8,764 nucleotides of DNA from DATARH01 sp038228485 (lineage in GTDB: Bacteria; Pseudomonadota; Alphaproteobacteria; ATCC43930; CGMCC-115725), in contig JBBRPG010000169.1 of assembly GCA_038228485.1 (NCBI GenBank), positions 1 to 8,764 of the forward strand. Direction: 5' to 3'. The notes beneath the pieces are model-generated. The model did not search any database. It was not told the origin of the DNA and was given only the letters and a program-made list of their open reading frames with translations. This document shows positions 6,374-8,764 of the stretch, one piece after another (position 1 is the stretch's first letter; each line of letters opens with the position of its first letter). The translations under genes and the position numbers were made by a program.

Positions 6374-7642
6374 TTAATCCCCCGACGCGACCGCCGCCCG
6401 TCCGTCGAGCTCGGCGAGGCTGCGCCCGCGCGTCTCCGGCAGCAGCATCAGCATCACGATCATGATCGCCGAGGCGAGGCTGCTGAACACCGCGATGGTG
6501 AGGCCGAGCGGCCAGCCGGCGGCGACGAACCCGACGATCGTCGGAAAAAACGAGCCGATCGCCCGACCCGCGTTGTAGCAGAAGCCCTGGGCGGTGCCGC
6601 GCACCTCGGTCGGGAACAGCTCGGTCATGAACGGCCCCATCGGCGGGAATTTCATCAGCACCGCGATATTGAGCGGCACCCCGAGCCACAACAGCGCCTC
6701 GTTGCCGACCGGCGCGAACATGAACACGAGCACCATACCCAAGGTCGCGAACGCAGAGATCATAAAGGTCCACTTGCGGCCGATCGCGTCGGAGAGCCAG
6801 GTCCCGAGCAGGAAGCCGATCAGCGCGCCGAGGATCTGCAGCAGCAGGAACCCGCCGGTGCTGGTCGCCGATAATCCTCGCTCGGTGCGCAGATAGGTCG
6901 GCATCCAGATGCCGATCGCATAGCCGCCGCCTTGCGCGCCGGCCACCATCAGCGACACCTTGAGCGTGGTCCACAGATGCGGGCCGCGGAAGGCCGAGAA
7001 CAGGTGCGTCATGCCGACCTTCGGCCGCTCCGGGCGCTGCGCCTTGAAGACGTCGGACTCGTCGATGTGGCGGCGGATCCAGAATACGAAGACCGCCGGG
7101 AACAGCCCGATGCCGAACAGCACGCGCCAGGCCATCGCCTCGTTGGGCACCAGCCAGTACACCGCAGTGTAGACCAGCGCCGCACCGCCCCAGCCGATCG
7201 CCCAGCCGGTCTGCACCAGCCCGACGGCGCGGCCGCGATACTTGTCGCGGATCACCTCGCCCATCAGCACCGCGCCGGCCGCCCATTCGCCGCCAAAGCC
7301 AAAGCCGTGCAGCGCGCGCAGGATAAAAAGCTGCTCGAAATTCTGGGCGAACGCGCACAGGAAGGTGAAGAACGAGTACCACAGGATGGTGATCTGAAGC
7401 ATCTTCACCCGGCCGTAGCGGTCGGCCAAGGTGCCGGTGAACCAGCCGCCGAGCGAGGATATCAGCAAGGTCACGGTGCCGATCAGGCCGGCCTCGCCCT
7501 TCGACAGTCCCCAAACCGCGATCACCGTCGGGATGACGAAGCTGTACATCTGCACGTCGAAGGCATCGAGCGACCAGCCGCCGAAGCAGCCGAGCATCGT
7601 GCTGCGCTCTTTCTTGGTCAGGTCGCGGAACCACGCGAGCAT
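6374..7642 (-). CDS. MFS transporter, aromatic/carboxylic acid:H+ symporter type
   Basis: A 422-residue protein with the twelve-segment pattern of the major facilitator superfamily, in the inner membrane. SLDAFDVQMYSFVIP (24-38) in the first segment resembles the D-x-x-D motif of aromatic-acid and related carboxylate symporters. Loop 2-3 has GTLADRYGRVK (70-80), the classic MFS motif, repeated in the second half as GTWLSDAIGRK (280-290). ELFPTEVRGTAQGF (341-354) and LPETRGRSLAEL (401-412) are also typical. RALHGFGFGGEWAAGAVLMGE (109-129) is the conserved segment 4 region. The substrate cannot be read directly; aromatic or aliphatic carboxylates are most likely. The ATG is preceded by a strong GGGAGGAG five bases away. 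It is divergent from the nicotinamidase gene with 86 bases between, so pyridine carboxylate uptake is conceivable. The stop lies eight bases from a palindromic repeat. Confidence 0.9.
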   Translation of the reverse strand: MLAWFRDLTKKERSTMLGCFGGWSLDAFDVQMYSFVIPTVIAVWGLSKGEAGLIGTVTLLISSLGGWFTGTLADRYGRVKMLQITILWYSFFTFLCAFAQNFEQLFILRALHGFGFGGEWAAGAVLMGEVIRDKYRGRAVGLVQTGWAIGWGGAALVYTAVYWLVPNEAMAWRVLFGIGLFPAVFVFWIRRHIDESDVFKAQRPERPKVGMTHLFSAFRGPHLWTTLKVSLMVAGAQGGGYAIGIWMPTYLRTERGLSATSTGGFLLLQILGALIGFLLGTWLSDAIGRKWTFMISAFATLGMVLVFMFAPVGNEALLWLGVPLNIAVLMKFPPMGPFMTELFPTEVRGTAQGFCYNAGRAIGSFFPTIVGFVAAGWPLGLTIAVFSSLASAIMIVMLMLLPETRGRSLAELDGRAAVASGD

Positions 7643-7728
7643 CGTCTCCTCCCAACGGATAGCTTTGCCGGCAAGTGAAGCCGATAATCGACCCGGCTGT
7701 CACGGCATAGATTTGCGAGGAAGCCGAG
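7643..7728. promoter_or_regulatory. Divergent promoter region of the MFS and pncA genes, with a palindrome
   Basis: This 86-base gap must hold both promoters. It contains the MFS ribosome site (complement of 7647-7653, GGGAGGA), a perfect ten-base palindrome TTGCCGGCAA (7665-7674) that could be an operator, and GAGGAA (7717-7722) before the pncA ATG. GATAAT at 7683-7688 resembles a -10 box for the rightward gene, but no matching -35 was found at the right distance. Regulator binding is inference. Confidence 0.4.
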
Positions 7729-8349
7729 ATGTCGCAGACCGACAGGGCTGGCTATCGTGATGTTTTGCTGGTCGTCGATGTGCAGAACGATTTCTGTCCG
7801 GGCGGGGCGCTGGCGGTGCCGGGTGGCGACGAGATCGTGCCGGCCATCAACCGGCTCGGCCGCCGGTTCGCGCATGCGATCCTGACCCAGGATTGGCATC
7901 CGCCGGGTCATTCGTCCTTCGCCAGTGCGCATCCGGGGCATGCGCCGTTTGCCACGGTCGAGATGGGGCATGGCACGCAGATCCTGTGGCCGGACCACTG
8001 CGTGCAAGGGAGTCCCGGCGCGGCGTTTCATCCAGGGCTCGACTTGCCGCACGCCGAGCTGGTGCTGCGCAAGGGCTTTCACCCGGCGATCGACTCGTAT
8101 TCCGCGTTCCGGGAAAACGACCGCAAGACCCCGACCGGCCTCGCCGCCTATCTGCGCGAGCGCGGGTTCGAGCGGGTGACCCTGTGCGGGCTGGCGACCG
8201 ATTTCTGCGTGCTTTATTCGGCGCTCGATGCGCGCGCCGCCGGGTTCGCAGCGCGGGTCATGCTCGATGCCTGCCGCGGCCTCGATGTCGACGGCTCGTT
8301 GGCGCGTGCGATCGACGAAATGCGCCAGGCGGAGGTTGAGCTGTTGTAG
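7729..8349 (+). CDS. pncA: Nicotinamidase / pyrazinamidase (isochorismatase-like fold)
   Basis: A 206-residue cysteine hydrolase, near the usual PncA length (213 in E. coli). It deamidates nicotinamide to nicotinate, feeding NAD salvage, in the cytoplasm. The catalytic triad is complete: Asp17 in LLVVDVQNDFCPGG (13-26), Lys115 in LVLRKGF (111-117) and Cys160 in GLATDFCV (154-161). Metal ligands are present as Asp55 and His57 (TQDWH), His61 (PGHSS) and His90 (WPDHCVQG), matching the Asp-His-His-His site known from mycobacterial PncA. The ATG has GAGGAA about six bases upstream. The gene is divergent from an MFS transporter. Its TAG stop lies inside the left arm of a palindromic repeat, but the C-terminus (AIDEMRQAEVELL) looks natural in length, so the repeat has not obviously truncated it. 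Confidence 0.93.
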   Translation: MSQTDRAGYRDVLLVVDVQNDFCPGGALAVPGGDEIVPAINRLGRRFAHAILTQDWHPPGHSSFASAHPGHAPFATVEMGHGTQILWPDHCVQGSPGAAFHPGLDLPHAELVLRKGFHPAIDSYSAFRENDRKTPTGLAAYLRERGFERVTLCGLATDFCVLYSALDARAAGFAARVMLDACRGLDVDGSLARAIDEMRQAEVELL

Positions 8350-8440
8350 GGTGGGTTAAGCAAAGCGCAACCCACCGTCTTGGTGCGGTTAATCGTCCTG
8401 GTGCGGCTACGGCGGGTTACGCTGCGCGAACCCACCCTAC
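8346..8440. repeat. 95-base palindromic repeat between convergent pncA and RRM genes
   Basis: The termini GTAGGGTGGGTT (8346-8357) and AACCCACCCTAC (8429-8440) are perfect 12-base inverted repeats. Each half is itself a hairpin: GGTGGGTT (8350-8357) pairs with AACCCACC (8369-8376), and GGCGGGTT (8411-8418) pairs with AACCCACC (8429-8436) with one mismatch. The pncA TAG (8347-8349) is within the left arm, and the stop of the minus-strand RRM gene begins one base beyond the right arm. From memory, GTAGGGTGGGTTA...AACCCACC units are widely dispersed in proteobacteria and other phyla. It may serve as a two-way terminator. Confidence 0.75.
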
Positions 8441-8441
8441 G

Positions 8442-8764
8442 CTACTGCGGCGTCAGCCGGCGGAGGAGGGGGCGCAGCGGCCGGCGCTCGACCTGGAAGG
8501 TCGGCTGCGGCCGCGGCATTGCCGGAAACGCGGGCTCGCCGGCGCCATCGCTATCTCGGGGCGGCATTCGCGGCGGCGGGCCGGCTGTCACGCGGGGACG
8601 CCGGAGCGGCCCGGCGCCGGGTTTCTTCACCGGCTTTTCGCTCAGCTGCACCGACAGCTTGGAGCCTTGGAGCTGGGTCCCGTTAAGGCCGGCGACCGCG
8701 GCCTTGGCCGCCTTCTCGGTGGCGATGTCGACAAAGCCATAGCGCAGCCGCGCGCCCGTGACCG
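8442..8764 (-). CDS. RRM-domain RNA-binding protein (5' end outside window)
   Basis: The frame is open from the window edge to a TAG at 8442-8444, giving the last 106 residues; the start is beyond base 8764. The first visible stretch, RLRYGFVDIATEKAAKAAVAGLNGTQLQGSKLSVQLSEKP, is the second half of an RNA recognition motif. RYGFVDI is RNP1, keeping the aromatic Tyr and Phe that stack on bases, although the usual Gly before Tyr is Arg and the final aromatic is Ile. The AAVAGLNGTQLQG helix and turn and the closing strand are typical. The remaining 60 residues are Pro- and Arg-rich (RRPRVTAGPPPRMPPR, then a basic end RRPLRPLLRRLTPQ), probably disordered and RNA-binding. Its job may be mRNA binding or cold adaptation; the target is unknown. 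Confidence 0.75.
   Translation of the reverse strand, partial: VTGARLRYGFVDIATEKAAKAAVAGLNGTQLQGSKLSVQLSEKPVKKPGAGPLRRPRVTAGPPPRMPPRDSDGAGEPAFPAMPRPQPTFQVERRPLRPLLRRLTPQ

Noticed and set aside
6299..6874. A 191-residue rightward open frame starting in the palindromic repeat
   Set aside because: It is low-complexity, Arg/Glu/His-rich sequence antisense to the MFS gene's 3' part, with no domain.
7660..7688. A sigma-70 type promoter for pncA using TTGCCG and GATAAT
   Set aside because: The spacing is only 12 bases and TTGCCG is part of a palindrome, so it does not make a credible -35/-10 pair.

Overview
The window is a GC-rich (about 70% by eye) chromosomal segment that fits an alphaproteobacterium, in the Rhodospirillales/Hyphomicrobiales range. 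This rests on codon use, on the gene order hom, glpX, recJ (which I recall as common in that class), and on two palindromic intergenic repeats of types familiar from such genomes. The exact taxon cannot be read from the sequence. Most of it is ordinary core metabolism and DNA repair.

Layout. Bases 2-691 are the 3' part of a proline-rich gene ending in a degenerate OmpA-like domain; its stop overlaps the start of hom by 4 bases. hom (688-1980) makes homoserine for threonine and methionine. Next comes a compact cassette (2007-2464): a small, lower-GC GxxExxY / PD-(D/E)XK-type gene framed by 27-base inverted repeats. It lies between hom and glpX (class II fructose-1,6-bisphosphatase, 2517-3506). 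recJ (3656-5455), a single-strand-specific 5'-3' exonuclease, follows. A DUF4337-type membrane protein (5556-6179) ends the rightward series.

The right third alternates in direction. An MFS transporter (6374-7642, minus strand) converges on the DUF4337 gene. It diverges from a nicotinamidase-type gene (pncA, 7729-8349), which in turn converges on the 3' end of an RRM RNA-binding protein gene (8442 to the window end, minus strand). Both convergent junctions are almost entirely filled by palindromic repeats: a 176-base nested inverted repeat at 6190-6365, and a 95-base element at 8346-8440 whose left arm contains the pncA stop codon.

How the genes relate. The leftmost three core genes may share transcription (the hom start overlaps the gene before it), but a hairpin after hom, the inserted cassette and a 149-base gap before recJ argue against one uninterrupted operon. 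The divergent transporter and nicotinamidase genes share an 86-base promoter region with a 10-base palindrome, so a link between uptake of a pyridine or aromatic carboxylate and NAD salvage is possible but unproven. The most unusual features are the GxxExxY cassette with its matched ends and the palindromes sitting at both convergent gene ends. I saw no CRISPR array, tRNA, rRNA, transposase or phage gene.
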